A DNA stretch of 64,000 bases, taken from assembly GCA_022496185.1 (NCBI GenBank), contig WTXG01000014.1, forward strand, positions 248,001 to 312,000, in the 5' to 3' direction. Under the pieces are notes generated by a model. It ran no database searches, was not told the DNA's origin, and worked only from the letters and a program-made list of their open reading frames with translations. The stretch comes from Multifurca ochricompacta. Taxonomy: Eukaryota > Basidiomycota > Agaricomycetes > Russulales > Russulaceae. The position numbers and the translations under genes are program-made. Within the stretch, counting starts at the first letter, position 1; each line of letters opens with the position of its first letter. Of the stretch, positions 16,603 through 27,564 are shown one piece after another.

Positions 16603-19600
16603 CTACAACTTTTGCAATACCTTCATCGCGTTCGCAATCGCGAAACTTGATTTGGCCATTACCTGCCGACTCTCCTTGGTCACCTCTGGTAGCGCCTGCA
16701 TCTCGCTGAGCTTGTTCGCGTGTTCGCTCAACTCACGCAGGATGTCGCCTCCCTGCCGCGCCTGGCTTGCCGGCAAGTTGTCGTGGCAGACTGCGACGAT
16801 GCTCGATACGATCGTAATAATCTGCGTCAAGTTCTCATTTAGCGTCGGTGACGGAGTTGGACTCCGCACGCCAGAGAGTACACTCTGGATCGCATATATG
16901 ATCGACTCTGTCTGCGCTTCTAGGTATGGCTGTATGGCCCCATTGTGAGTAACATTACGCATGGGGAAAAAATATAAAGGCGCACCTTAAGTTCGGTCCA
17001 TGCATCTTCGGACCCCTCAGCAGCAGCCGAGTCAGGACTTATGACACCCACGGCATTCACCGCGCTTTGATCGAATATAGTTGGCGCTGCAGAGCTATCA
17101 TCTGAGCTTGACTCTGAGTGAGTAAGTAGCTCTCGCTCGTCACGTGCGGTCTCCCGCTCCTGCTCGCTCCGCCTAGACGATGCTTCACTCAAACCACGCT
17201 GATGCCCAAGAGATGACCGCGCCTCTTCGACTGTGCGTAGTCCGGGCGTGAAACCGTTGGTAGCGATACCGGCAGAAGGGGGTGCAAATTGCTCCTGCTC
17301 GGCCTTGGTCGCGCGCCGAAGCAGGACAACACGCCCCAGCTCGGTGATCGCTGCAGAGACATGGCTCGCTGCGGCATCCAGCAGGCTAACGGGCGAGAGG
17401 CCTGAGCTCGTAGCGTGGGTTTTGGAAGCAACGACGAGGTTTGACAACGTCGCTTCTACGCGGTCCTCCAGCGCGTGCAGACCCTCAGGATCGGAATGCC
17501 GCCGTGAATGGGAACGTACATCATCGAGGATAGCTGTTACAGCATTGACGACGGACTTCATCGGTGTGAGCACGCGCGTCGGCGTATTAGAGCGACCGGC
17601 AGAAAGGAGTGAGTCGATTGCGGTCAAGAATGCGGTGAGATGCACGTCGGGAATAGCGCCATCCACAGAAACTGGGAGCTGGTCGTCGAATTTGGGTTTC
17701 TGGAGATAGAGTGCGGAAGTCGCTGGGGTTCGGATGTGAGGACGAAATGAGTAACCGAGAGAGGGGAGCACATACCCTTTACAGAGCGGAGTTCGGTTTT
17801 GGCTTGCTCATACTTGCGTTTGTATTCCTTGAGTTGTACGTCGAGGTCGCGAATGACGACAAGGTCAGAATCCTTGGATGTCATGAGCTCGTCATTCCGC
17901 CGAGAAAGGTCAGACACCTCGGCAATCAAGCCTTCCATATCTGCGCGCAGTTGTTCGACGACTTCGGCATCAGTCTTTGAAAGAAGGTGAGACAGTCAAC
18001 CGAATCGGAGGTGGCCAGACGTACAGCCGAGGTGCGCTCCTCGAGTCGCTCGCAACGCTCGCGCAAGATCTGCAGCTCCTCTTCGTCCTGCTGCGTGCGC
18101 CGGACTTCACGATCCCGGAAGCGCTGGGATTCTTCTCGAACGCTGTCAAGCTCCTTCTGAAGAGATAAAATTGTAGTACTTTGTTCCTCGGCCCTCTATG
18201 GAAAGAGTTGGCCGAAAGTCCAGAGGGATGTGAAACGGAACATACACGTCGAGACTTGTCAAGCTCCTCCTCCGATTGCTTGACACGCAGATCGGATTGT
18301 TCGAGTTGACGTGCGCGTATGTCGCTGTCCTCGATCTCGCGTTCAAGACTAGCGATACGACTTTGCATGGTCGCGATGCGAAACTCGTACTCGCGACGCA
18401 TCTTTTCGTTATCCTCGTTGAGGGCAGCACTCACTCTACCTCCGCCTACCCGAGCCGAACGGTCGCTTGCAACACTTCCGCGTCCAAATGACACCTTGTC
18501 ATAGTAATCATCGCTGCGTCCCCCACCGTCAGTGTCGGGGTCTTGAATCAAGCGTCTTGCCAAGGCGCCAAGGCCTCCTTCGACCTCATCCGTCTCACCA
18601 TCGCCATCTTCAGGCGCGCTTTCACCACGGCCATAAGGAACTTCGATGTCCTCTTCGGCTATGGTACTCTTGTTGGGAATGATGATACCGCTGGTGACGG
18701 TCGCGCTTTGCGCGTTGGTTGTGCGGTCGAGTCACTCGCAATACTTGGACGGCGACCGAGGTCCTGCTGCTGGGAGCGGGAAGTGGCTGTCGTATCTTGG
18801 GATGGCTTGCGCCGGGAAGAAGAAACATAGGGGTCGCGGTCGGAAAGGGGTTCATTTGGGCTTGCCTCGCCGTATGGGTCGTCGCTGCGCCGCCCTATCG
18901 CAGGAGGGTTGTAGTCGTCTTGGCTACGACGGGGACGCGCACCACCGCTTGGAGGGCGTTCTCTGCCCTCGGAGGTGCGACCGAAACGGGTGGGTACGAG
19001 CGGCTCTCTGTCACGTTCACGTGGGGCGGTGGGAAAATCAGGAGATGGGAAATCGTCGTAAGTAGAGCCGGGAGAGGTCAGGGAGATGTCGGAAGGCTGC
19101 GCAAGAGATGAAACGGGGCTATGACAAAGGGAAAAATACATACATCTTCCTTGAACTCTGGGTAGCGGCGAACAAGCTCGTAGTAGACATCACTGGACAG
19201 ATCTTTGAAGCGGGCCGTTGGAAGAGTAGCAAGCTTTTGACGAGCTTGATTTCGCTTTGGATGAAAGTCATCACGAACAGGAAGAAAGGGGACTAAAGCG
19301 GATGATGAATTGAGGGTGGCGGTTGCGAAGGGGGAGAGAGGCGGACCTTGATTGGAATCTGAATTGTTCTTTCGCCTATCAATTCATCGTAGACGTCAGT
19401 AGAAAGTTCTTGAAACTGCTGGCGAGTGAGCCTTGTCAGTTTCTGTCGTGCGGTTGAGCGGGAATTGGCTGGTTCTGAGTCGATAAAGATGAGGAGGGTA
19501 AGATGAGATTAGTGTGGATATAGAACCTTTGGCGAGATATGAGGCGAGATATCTGCTGAGCTCGTCAAAGTGACTGCGTGCAATGAGGCGTGGGTCAAGT

Positions 19601-19725
19601 GGTGGAGATGAGATTGAAGATTTGTCCCTAAGAGGTCTATAAGAATCTGTACGATAGCTTGATATTCCAGAGAAAGTCGTGTTTGTTGGAGAAGGGACTC
19701 TTGCACTTGAACCTGATCTCTTCAT
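16603..19725 (-). CDS. SPA2: Polarisome scaffold Spa2
   Basis: Spa2 is a tip-growth scaffold that binds Bni1, Pea2 and MAPK-pathway kinases at hyphal tips. The N-terminus (MKRSGSSARVPSPTNTTFSG) leads into two Spa2-homology (GIT/SHD) repeats: ARSHFDELSRYLASYL with ARQKLTRLTRQQFQELSTDV at about 19390-19600, and ARQKLATLPTARFKDLSSDV with YYELVRRYPEFKED at about 19150-19250. A long disordered Ser/Pro/Arg-rich stretch follows, then IIIPNKSTIAEEDIEVPYGR, a conserved linear motif of the family, a coiled coil (RIASLEREIEDSDIRARQLE, about 18240-18400), and a C-terminal helical bundle ending SFAIANAMKVLQKL. One probable one-base loss at about 18693-18700 separates RKARPSP from TSGIIIPNKS. Splice sites within the coiled-coil region are approximate. 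Confidence 0.85.
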
Positions 19726-19739
19726 TGGTTAAATGTATG

Positions 19740-19800
19740 CGTTGCGTTTGCGTTTGCGTTTGTGTTTGCTTTTGCGTTTTGGCGTTTGCGTATGCGCGAT
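19740..19800. repeat. Imperfect GCGTTT hexanucleotide repeat
   Basis: About eight imperfect copies of GCGTTT/TGCGTT lie directly upstream of the SPA2 start codon, inside its promoter or 5' UTR. Confidence 0.85.
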
Positions 19801-19978
19801 GCGCGATTAAATGAAAAATGAGAAGTTAGCCAGGCAGCCAGCTAGCCTGCCTAAATCCCCTAAAGCCAAGCCAAAAGGCACAGCACAGATGTATGCGCCG
19901 CCACCGTGACTAAAAGTGTGACATCACGGTTATTGCCAGCTTACCTCAGCTTTTCTCATTTATCTCAGCCAAGGCCAC

Positions 19979-20003
19979 ACCGCCACCGCCACCGCCACCC
20001 CCC
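19979..20003. repeat. CCGCCA repeat upstream of lipase
   Basis: A short CCGCCA array ends in a C-run, about 40 bases before the lipase ATG at 20041. It is in the likely 5' UTR. Confidence 0.8.
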
Positions 20004-20040
20004 CAACCAATCGAACCGCACCGACACCGACCGACAAGTC

Positions 20041-21463
20041 ATGGCTGACGTACCATTTCTTTCACGTCTTCGCTCACACGAGTACGTTGCCCTCCTTGTC
20101 GGTTTCATATTTATCATATTTGAAGGTGTACTTCATATCCTCATCTCATTCCTCCCAAAATCTATCATCAATTGGTTCTATTTAAAATCTCGCACTTTAT
20201 TTCTTTACTTCGTTGGCGCAATACTTCAAACCCGGAAACCAAACGTCTGGCCGATCGTATACGCAAAGCAAATGATTTTGAAGAACTTTGCTCCATCTTT
20301 GGCTATGAAAACGTTGAAGAGCACGTAGTTCTCACCAAAGATGGTTATCTTCTTGGAATACATCGAATCCCTGGCCCAAACGCCGAGCCCCGTCCTATCC
20401 CTGGCACCTCTGCAGGCAAACCAGTCGTCTATCTACATCATGGTCTCCTCATGAATTCCGAGGTTTGGGTTTGTATGACCGACCCAGAACGCTCTTTCCC
20501 CTTTGTCCTTGCAGAGTTGGGTTATGACGTCTGGCTCGGTAACAATCGTGGCAACAAGTACTCCAAAAAGTCGATTCACCATGACCCTAACTCTTCCAAG
20601 TTTTGGGATTTCTCCATTGACGACTTTGCGTGGCACGACATCCCGGACTCGATCGAATACATTCTTCAGATCACCGGCGCCCCGAGTCTCAGTTATGTTG
20701 GCTTCAGTCAAGGGACCGCCCAAGCATTCGCCGCCCTCAGTATTCATCCCCAACTGAACCAAAAAGTCAACGTCTTTATTGCCCTTGCGCCTGCGATGCG
20801 TCCAAAGGGTCTTTCGGCCCCCTTGTTGACGGTCTTATGAAGACTTCGTGAGTCTTCGTTTGTCCTCATACTTCCACTTAACTCTCACATTCAATCCTCA
20901 TCCTTCCACTGTCAGACCCACTCTTCTCTTCCTCATCTTTGGCCGTCGTGCAATCCTTTCCTCTGCTCTCATGTGGCAATCCATTCTCTACCCGCCTATC
21001 TTTTCCCGCCTTATCGACGCATCTCTAGTTTACCTTTTTTCCTGGCACTCCCATAATATCACTTCCACTCAGAAACTTGCCGCTTACTCCCACCTTTACT
21101 CTTTCGCTAGCACAAAGTCCGTGGTGCACTGGTTCCAAATTATGCGCTCCGGTGCTTCGTCATGTATGATGATGACATGTACACCCCAGCATTCCGACCG
21201 AGTAAACATAGTCCTCGCCCGGGTATCGTCCCGCCAAGTTCCCGACCCGCAACATCGCGACGAGCATCGTCATCCTCTACGGCGACGTCGATTCTCTGGT
21301 CGACATCGATGCGATGCGCCACGAGCTTCCCAAGCACCGTCTTGACATTCGCCTTCTGAAGGGATACGAACACCTTGACGTACTTTGGGGTAAGAACGTC
21401 CACGTGGACGTGATTCCCCAAGTCGCGCGCGCCCTACGGGAACATTGTGAAACCCCGAAATGA
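20041..21463 (+). CDS. Membrane-anchored acid-lipase-type steryl ester/triacylglycerol lipase (Tgl1/Yeh family)
   Basis: The start at 20041 (MADVPFLSRLRSHEYVALLV) is preferred over an upstream in-frame ATG because it gives a short tail before a hydrophobic anchor (VGFIFIIFEGVLHILISFLP), as in Tgl1, Yeh1 and Yeh2. The AB-hydrolase-associated lipase region follows (FEELCSIFGYENVEEHVVLT), then the oxyanion-hole LHHGLLMNSE, DVWLGNNRGN, the nucleophile elbow GFSQG near 20700-20714, and in the second exon the Asp block VILYGDVDSLVDID and the catalytic His in GYEHLDVLWG. These enzymes hydrolyse sterol esters at lipid droplets or plasma membrane. There are four frame breaks, at about 20180-20260, 20818-20822 (CCCCC), 21156-21157 (TT) and 21211-21221. 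All catalytic residues survive, so either the sequence lost single bases or the gene decayed very recently. Confidence 0.85.
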
Positions 21464-23568
21464 TAAAAAGCAAAGTCAATGGATTCGGGCCCAAGGCCAA
21501 CCTATTACATCCGGACGCGGTGCCTGAACGGGGTCTATTGATGGTTGGGAAAACGGCGGCACATCAGGCTATGCAACATCCGCGGACACATGAGGGACTC
21601 ATGATCCAGTGCAGTAAAAATGAGTCACCTCCCCCTTAGCGAGCATTGCATTGTATGTTTTTCGAGAGTTGACCATGACCATATTATTATACTTGTTTAA
21701 TTGCTAGCATCTGTCTTGTCTCACGGGCTGCAAAATTGTGGTCCACGGAAATGATCGATTACATGGCATGCCCGTCGTTCACGAACCCGAAATCGACAAT
21801 AATCACCAACCAACATGTTCATAAACTGGTAATCCGTACGATCATAAGTGCTGGGTGATGCGCGGTGCGCAGTGAGCGTTAAAATCACGTTCGGCAGCTT
21901 CGTGAAGTAACGATCTGTGCGACGAGCTCTATTATTTCAATTTTCAATTACTGTGTCATGATGCCTGTCAGAGAACGCGAGCGTCTTTGTGTCTTCGCGC
22001 TCACATCGCCTACCGCGCGAAACTCAAAATGCGCTTTGACTCTGCGAGTCGTTTCGGGAAAGACTTGAAGGTGGATGGATTTGCGCTGCGTCGCTGAGCT
22101 GATACTAAGAACCTGGTCATTTTCCGTTCCTTAGCGTCGTCATCCCGGTCGTTTACACCTTCACACCGCCGAAGTCGGAGTTGGAGTGGGAGCATCCCTC
22201 ACCCTTCCATTTCGTGAAGAACCAAAACACTGCTTCCGTTCATATGCACTGATAGTCGCTTTGATCGTATGCAGAAATAGGCGGATCTTAACAATAACGA
22301 TAACAACGCAACGCAACGCAATTAGAGCAGAGCAGCTATCGGTATTTTCTGTCTGGATAGCAATCAAGGCATTTGAAGTGGGTTACCACGCCAAGCGTGC
22401 AACCCTAAGGATCATCCATTCTCGTCTCGGTTGACAGAGATAATGATAATCCTTCCTTTCCTACTCTTAAGTTACTACGGGAAGAGGCCAAACATATAAC
22501 TTGGAGTAAGTCGTCATTATCCGTTGCTGTGTCTCCTACCTGCCTAGAGGATTTTAGCATCACTTCATATACCCTTTGGTTTAATTACAAGGGAAAGAGT
22601 AATGCCTTGAATGATGCGAATGACAGCGGGTCCGTCAATTCCCATTCAATGCACCATTTCAACCATCTAGTTCCCCTCGAGCTCGAGTGCTGATCTTGAT
22701 CATGCCACTCCTTCCTTCCTCCCGACTATAGTAGCGCATGTCACAACTCCATACCGCGCCCCGGCTACGTGAAATAACAATACCGTGATTTTTGCACATC
22801 ATGTACCAATACGTGTTGCATGATCCCTCCAGTAAGTGGGGCCTCGTTGTAATTGCAATTATTCTCATCTAATGCCGCCTTGAATGGAGCCACCGTTGGT
22901 GTCCTATATAACCATATTCCTGTTCCCTCACGACTCGATCACAACAAGCTCGGAGTGTTCATCGTCAGATCCTCGATCCTCGATGCGGGGAAGTCCAACC
23001 AACTGCTCTCGTTTACGCTACGGCCCAGTGACACTAGTGATGGGTACCGAACGTCAGCTTGAAGATTACCCCCTTTATGCAACCATACACAGCCCACTGT
23101 CTTATGAATTCACATATGCCATGTGTTCGAGTAACAGATACGTAATTCAGAGCAGCAGCATACTATGCACTTGCAACGGCACCAATGTCCATCGCCACGT
23201 GTTTTCTCGCCCTAAATCCGAGCCAACTCGACCGACCTCGCGACTGTATCGGATTTGGCATCTTCGGCAAGCACAAGCCACAAAGGTCGATTTGGGTCAC
23301 CTTTTCCTTTGACGTTCTCTCACATCTTGGACTGGATCATTCATGCATGTATGAGAGTGTTGTATGTGTGAATTAGGGGAAAGTCCCATCATTGAGGATC
23401 TGTCTGGAACCACGATATGCATCCCATAAGTTTGTAGTTTGTAGTACACTTCCCACAGCCTTACCCTAATGTCTCACGTGATGGCTCAACTCCCCAGTCT
23501 ACGTCTCCTCATCCTTTATACATAATACTTCATCTTATTCAGTCTCTCATTTCTAGCTGCTCGATAAC
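21464..23568. other. Long intergenic region without a supported gene
   Basis: About 2.1 kb with only short scattered frames on both strands and no recognisable domain. An AACGCAACGCAACGCAA-like run lies near 22305-22321. No tRNA arms, terminal repeats or transposase motifs were seen. Confidence 0.45.
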
Positions 23569-25296
23569 ATGTGGAATAACCCGCCTGGTGTTTGGCCGAG
23601 GACTTCCCAACTTGAATTTCTCATCACTCGTGTCACAACCGCAGCTCAGACAGAAAATAACTATGCCCTTCACATTGAAATTGCAGAGCACATCAACAAC
23701 AAGAAGGCAAACACGTATAGTGATTTCTTCTAACTCACTAACTTCTTGAACTTATCTGAGTTTCCCAGCCCACGAGAAGCTTCAATGCTCATCGTCCAAG
23801 CAGTGAACCATCGTAATCCGCACGTCTCACTTCTCGCCTTAGGTTTACTCGATACCCTTGTTCAAATGTGCGGATACCCATTTCATCTTCAAATTTCCAC
23901 CAAAGAATTTCTCAATGAGCTCGTTCGACGGTTCCCCGAACGCCCACCACCGTTTCCCGGTCCTGTCATGTCTCGCATTCTCGAACTTATTCATGGCTGG
24001 AAGGAGGGTATCTGCGTGGAATCACGCTGGCGAGATGATCTAGGTAACATCCGTGATATGCACCGGTTGTTGTCGTTCAAAGGCTACCGTTTTCGTGACA
24101 TTTCTCGCACTGCATCTGTCCCAACTACATCCGTGCGTACACCACCCCTCACACCGGGATAACCTACACTTACCGCCCTTCCAGAATCTCAAGTCAGCAG
24201 AGGAACTCGAGAACGAGGATCGCGAAGCCCAGTCTGCCAAACTTCAGGAGCTTATTCGGAGAGGGACTCCACGGGACCTCGCAGCTGCTCAAGAACTCAT
24301 GAAGTCGTTGGCGGGCGCAAATCCAGATGCTAAACCAGACTATCGCTCCCAGTCACTGACTGAGCTGAACAAGTTAGAACAGAAGGTCATTCTACTTCAC
24401 GAGATGCTCGACAACGTGGACACTGAGCGTGGGGAGAAATTTGCAAAGGGCGACGTCTATGATGTAATTTCTCATTCCATGACCTTTTAACTGATAGCTG
24501 ATCGTATTGTCCAGCAAGTTGCTTCAATCCTGCTCAACTCAAGACCAAAAATCCAGAAATGGATTTCAGATGCGGAGTCGGACGATCCGGAATCGCTTGG
24601 TATCATTGTTCGTTTCTCCGCTGCATGGACGTCTCTCATTCTTTGACCTCAGATACCTATCTCCAAACGAATGACCAGATCAACAGCGTTCTTGCACGAT
24701 ACGAAGCGTATAAGCGAGGCGAGACTCCCCCTGCTTCAATTCCGACAGAACTTCTTCCAAGCAAAAACGACTCGCTCTCTCTCATCGATTTTGACGATGG
24801 TCCACCCCAAGCAGGCTCGAGCAGTGGCATCGGGCCAGGTTCCACGCCAGCCGACGATCTCGCAGGCCTCTTCAATTCTTCAGTATCTTTCACTTCTCCC
24901 TCTGCTGCGTCTCCTCCGGCAGCAGCGCCTACTAGCAGTTTTGCACTATCTTCGCTAGTACCGAGCAATCGACACACACCCATAATCTCCCCGCAATCTG
25001 CGTCCCCGCCAGCTGGACCATCTGGACCTCCGTCACGTCCGTCATCTCAGTTTGGGCAAATCAAACTGCCAAGTACTCCGCCATTACAAAACCAATTGCA
25101 AGGGTCGGTGCGTGTCGGGTCTCCTGGCGTAAGCCCCCTGCTCGGCGCTGCCAAGGCATCTCCGTCAAGTAACCTTGCTGCCACTAGTACCTTACAGCAG
25201 CCTTTAGTTCCGAATGCCACCTCCCCGCCAACAGCTTCGCAGGTGTCCTCGCCGCAGGGCAAAGATCCGTTCGCAGATCTTGCAGGGCTATTTTGA
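23569..25296 (+). CDS. Gga-like Arf-dependent clathrin adaptor (VHS-GAT, no ear)
   Basis: GGA proteins sort cargo from the trans-Golgi to endosomes. The protein begins MWNNPPGVWPRTSQLEFLIT. It has a VHS domain over about residues 10-150 (NNYALHIEIAEHINNKKANT, MLIVQAVNHRNPHVSLLALG, CGYPFHLQISTKEFLNELVR) and a GAT domain (NLKSAEELENEDREAQSAKL, QELIRRGTPRDLAAAQELMK, TELNKLEQKVILLHEMLDNV) over about residues 180-320. A Ser/Pro-rich hinge follows, ending KDPFADLAGLF, a motif also present inside the hinge as DDLAGLFNSS. All four introns (23719-23767, 24134-24183, 24463-24513 and 24600-24653, approximate) join in frame with no break. A gamma-adaptin ear, usual in GGAs, is absent: the stop follows the hinge directly. 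Localisation and Arf binding are inferred from the domains. Confidence 0.88.
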
Positions 25297-26311
25297 ATGG
25301 CCAAAGGACTTGTGGACATAGCATTTGCACTTTGGAGCATCGTTTAGATGCGGGTTCTGTTGTACAATGGGTAACTTTACTACTTTCGTCATTTTGACAA
25401 CTCATGGGGCACGCTACACTTGAAATATCAAGTGGCTTTGAGAAATTTATTCTTGTGGTCAATGCGGGCTGTGCGAACTGATCGGATGTCATTGAAGTGA
25501 ACGTCACCGGTATCTTAGGGATTCGAAAGTAGCAGCTGGGTGAGCTTGCGCTCATCATTTGTATTTGATTTGTTGGGAAGCCTTACAGTTGTTGTACCGC
25601 AAGTGCATGTCACCTTGCTTCATCAGTGCGCACGTAATCACTCAGCGTTTTCCCCGGAAGTGGTAAGTTGGTGGATGAACATTGACGAAGTCGAAGAAAG
25701 AAACATTTGAACTTTCCAAATCTTTGCGGGAATTATTGTAGATGCCACCATCCCACCATGCGTGTTCCCGCTCCGCGCATGCTTGCTGAGCTACCATTTC
25801 TGCTCCGCGGCCGATAGTATACCGAGGCATTCGGCTCGCTATTTGCCTTTAGACCTTTAGTGGGGGTAACAACCATGTCGATGGTCGCCAAAGTCCTCTG
25901 CTTTGTCCCCCTTGCCGACGTGTGTGGCAATCAAAGCATGGTACATCTGGAGACACGCTTTCCGGCGGATTTGGTCTTTCATTGTATAGCAAACACCTTT
26001 GGCCCCAGCACTGACACGTGTCGAGCGTCCTCGTTGAGTTCCTCCCTGATCAGTAGGCATCGCCGCATGTCCGAGTTTCTCGCTTTGATTCAGACTACAT
26101 TCAAACCCCGGTCAAGCAACAAAAGCATGATTTTCCAAGCGGTGACAGCCACATAAATCTGCTCGGCGCTTGCACTTGAGCTTCGATGCTTTCACGGCCC
26201 ATTTCAGCCTTTCTTGGAATCAAGCACTCATTCCTCGCTGCTTTCAGGGTAGCCTCATAAAGGTCGCCTCGGGCCACGCCTTTTCGATATCTATCCCACA
26301 TGTTCTTGGAG
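25297..26311. other. Intergenic, possible unrecognised minus-strand frames
   Basis: About 1 kb with no confident gene. The minus strand has a few moderately coding-like segments (for example MWDRYRKGVARGDLYEATLK near 26240-26300 and REHAWWDGGIYNNSRKDLE near 25700-25770). They might belong to a small gene divergent from the zinc-finger gene, but I could not connect them. Confidence 0.3.
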
Positions 26312-27250
26312 ATGGTGAATCAACATAGGGCTACGGTAAGTGCGAATACGTCCACAAGACTTGAGGCTCACAAAGGGTGGGTCGTATGAACAGTCTTCGA
26401 GGCCACGGAACCCACTTGCAATATGCGACGTGTGTGGCAAACAACTGGCACGTCAGTCTGACATGCCACGACACAAGCGACTCCACGACCCCAAGCCTGA
26501 ACGGTGGTAGGGACGAAATTTGTATCCGTCTATTTTACACCGCTGAAGCAGGATTTACAGGATGCATTGGTGCCCAGAACCAGACTGCGATTATGGGAGC
26601 ATGCAGCGCTCTAATCTTAGAAACCACATTCGAAAGCAGTAAGCAGCCATCTTCACCCGTAGTGATGGCTCCTACATTTACCGTTACGTTACCGTTTTGC
26701 ATGCAGCACAGGACAGCGGCTTCGCTGCCCGGATGATGTGACATGTAATTATTCAACCTTTGACAAAAGCGCCCTGCTGCGTCATCGGCAGAGGAGGCAT
26801 GGATACAAGACGAAATCGACCGCTCGAAAGGACAGAAACTTGAAGATTACCGAGAAAAGGACGGAGAGATCTCACGAGCTGGAGAGTTCAAGATCCAATT
26901 CAGGCTCGAATTCAACTTTAACGTCCAAGTCGAGTAGAGAGTGTCCGCGTCCGCATCCGTGTCCATGTCCATGTCCATGCATCTTGTCGCCAAATTGCCG
27001 GATTGATGGTACTATGGAGGAGGAAATGGAAGAGTGGAATGGTGCGAATGGTGATCATGTTCACTCAGAGTCAATCGAGCAACTGGTCGAATCCGAAGAG
27101 CGATCGCTTGAGGGAGGACACGTCATATCTCGATTCCCACTCTCGTTCGCGCGTACTCGCCTTCCCACCAACGACCGAATGTTGTCAAACCATTGCCGAC
27201 GTTGTACGACACGATTCATGCCAACTAGGAAGTCATTTTATATAAGCTAA
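26312..27250 (+). CDS. Three-finger C2H2 zinc-finger protein
   Basis: Three consecutive C2H2 fingers appear only after joining four exons. Exon 1 (MVNQHRAT) ends at the GTAAGT donor at 26336. The second exon starts at 26391 and carries finger 1 (CDVCGKQLARQSDMPRHKRL, then H; C-x2-C-x12-H-x3-H). The third starts at 26561 with finger 2 (CPEPDCDYGSMQRSNLRNHI, then RKH; C-x4-C-x12-H-x3-H). The TGQR linker and finger 3 (CNYSTFDKSALLRHRQRRH preceded by CPDDVT; C-x5-C-x12-H-x4-H) start the last exon. A basic Lys/Arg-rich stretch follows, then a short Cys/Pro repeat (CPRPHPCPCPCPC) and an acidic patch (MEEEMEEWNG). It is probably a nuclear DNA-binding regulator; targets are unknown. The start codon is the weakest part of the model. 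Confidence 0.68.
26938..26982. repeat. Coding TCCGCG/TCCATG hexanucleotide repeat
   Basis: Six to seven imperfect hexanucleotide units lie inside the zinc-finger gene and encode the alternating Pro-Cys run. Confidence 0.75.
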
Positions 27251-27377
27251 GCCAAGCTTTTAAGTTTAATTATTTGTACAAGTATCTATATTTTTCTATT
27301 AATTAATGATAAGACAAGATAAGATAATGATTAAAGATCTGTCACGTTACATGTAACGTCACGAGTCACCTCCCGAC

Positions 27378-27434
27378 TACGACCGACCGAACCGACCGAA
27401 CCGACCGACCTGAATCGAACGAACGAACCGACTT
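27378..27434. repeat. CCGA-rich tetranucleotide/octanucleotide repeat
   Basis: Imperfect GACCGACC/GAACCGACC units lie in the region upstream of UBA2, between it and the zinc-finger gene. Confidence 0.75.
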
Positions 27435-27564
27435 GAGCGTTTACTTGCCTGCTTGCTTTCCAAAAACCTTCGCGTTCTTGCTCTCGTTCGTTTGTTTTCA
27501 CGTTTGACTCGACGGCTTCCCCGTCTTCGTTCTAACAACAGTGATAGGGAGCCCGTCGTTTACT

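Noticed and set aside
19906..20040. Upstream ATG extension of the lipase
   Set aside because: The extension is a low-complexity His/Pro-rich translation of the CCGCCA repeat. The ATG at 20041 gives a normal short tail before the membrane anchor.
27541..27564. GTG-initiated extension of Uba2
   Set aside because: Nuclear genes start at ATG almost without exception; the first ATG in frame is at 27565.
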